Below, in pieces: positions 20,089 to 20,179 of a stretch of DNA of 20,179 bases. The stretch lies in NCBI GenBank assembly GCA_019648995.1, contig BLXT01007309.1, positions 5,309,741 to 5,329,919 on the forward strand, read 5' to 3'. The stretch comes from Plakobranchus ocellatus (taxonomy: Eukaryota; Mollusca; Gastropoda; Plakobranchidae). Numbering within the stretch: position 1 is the stretch's first letter; each line of letters begins with the position of its first letter. Below the pieces are notes generated by a model. It was given only the letters and a program-made list of their open reading frames with translations. It did not search any database and was not told the origin of the DNA. A program made the translations under genes and the position numbers.

Positions 20089-20179
20089 TTTAGACTGGAT
20101 GGTAAGGGGGCTAGGCTTCAGTGCATTAGATATAGTTATTACTTGGTGTGCAGATCTAATGGGATTTTTCAAAGTAGAT

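Overview
The window is animal nuclear DNA: AT-rich, full of microsatellites and decayed LINE sequence, with small exons joined by GT-AG introns. The repeat style (relics of an APE-type LINE, CTAGATCTAGATCT-like motifs near 11,240, long GA, CA, TTG and GTA tracts) and the two genes point to an invertebrate, most likely a lophotrochozoan and perhaps a gastropod mollusc. That assignment is inference. Two host genes are supported. Both lie on the minus strand and both had to be assembled exon by exon, because no single open frame shows either one.

Gene 1 (minus strand, 4530-11587) encodes a complete 142-residue Ly6/uPAR (three-finger) protein. It has a 61-nt first coding exon with the signal peptide (11527-11587), a 6.05-kb intron, a 153-nt exon with the first five cysteines (5324-5476), a 579-nt intron, and a last exon with five more cysteines, the closing CN motif and a GPI-type hydrophobic tail (4530-4744). 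Both introns are phase 1 and every join falls inside a glycine codon.

Gene 2 (minus strand, 14985-18540, 5' end outside the window or unseen) encodes the C-terminal 101 residues of an RPP14-like RNase P/MRP subunit of the Rpp14/Pop5 family, in five exons. Its small first exon was not found. The two genes are head-to-tail: RPP14 ends about 3.4 kb upstream of the Ly6 start codon. The 3-hydroxyacyl-thioester dehydratase (HTD2) frame that shares the vertebrate RPP14 transcript was not seen downstream.

Layout: 1-1100, a deeply decayed LINE with endonuclease and reverse-transcriptase pieces on the minus strand, ending at a T20 run. 1101-4529, AT-rich DNA without a gene, part of it probably the Ly6 3' UTR, with a second LINE tail relic near 3.6-3.77 kb on the plus strand. 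4530-11587, the Ly6 gene, whose long intron holds a 93-bp tandem duplication, an element of about 820 bp with 70-75-bp inverted ends, a CT-rich duplication, a GC-richer patch and a 38-bp duplication. 11588-14984, the Ly6 upstream region and spacer, with a 95-bp tandem duplication and large trinucleotide and dinucleotide arrays. 14985-18540, RPP14. 18541-20179, presumed RPP14 intron or upstream DNA ending in structured GA-rich arrays.

The two genes have no known functional link: one product acts in nuclear RNA processing and the other should sit on the cell surface. The least explained structures are the inverted-repeat element and the series of two-copy tandem duplications.
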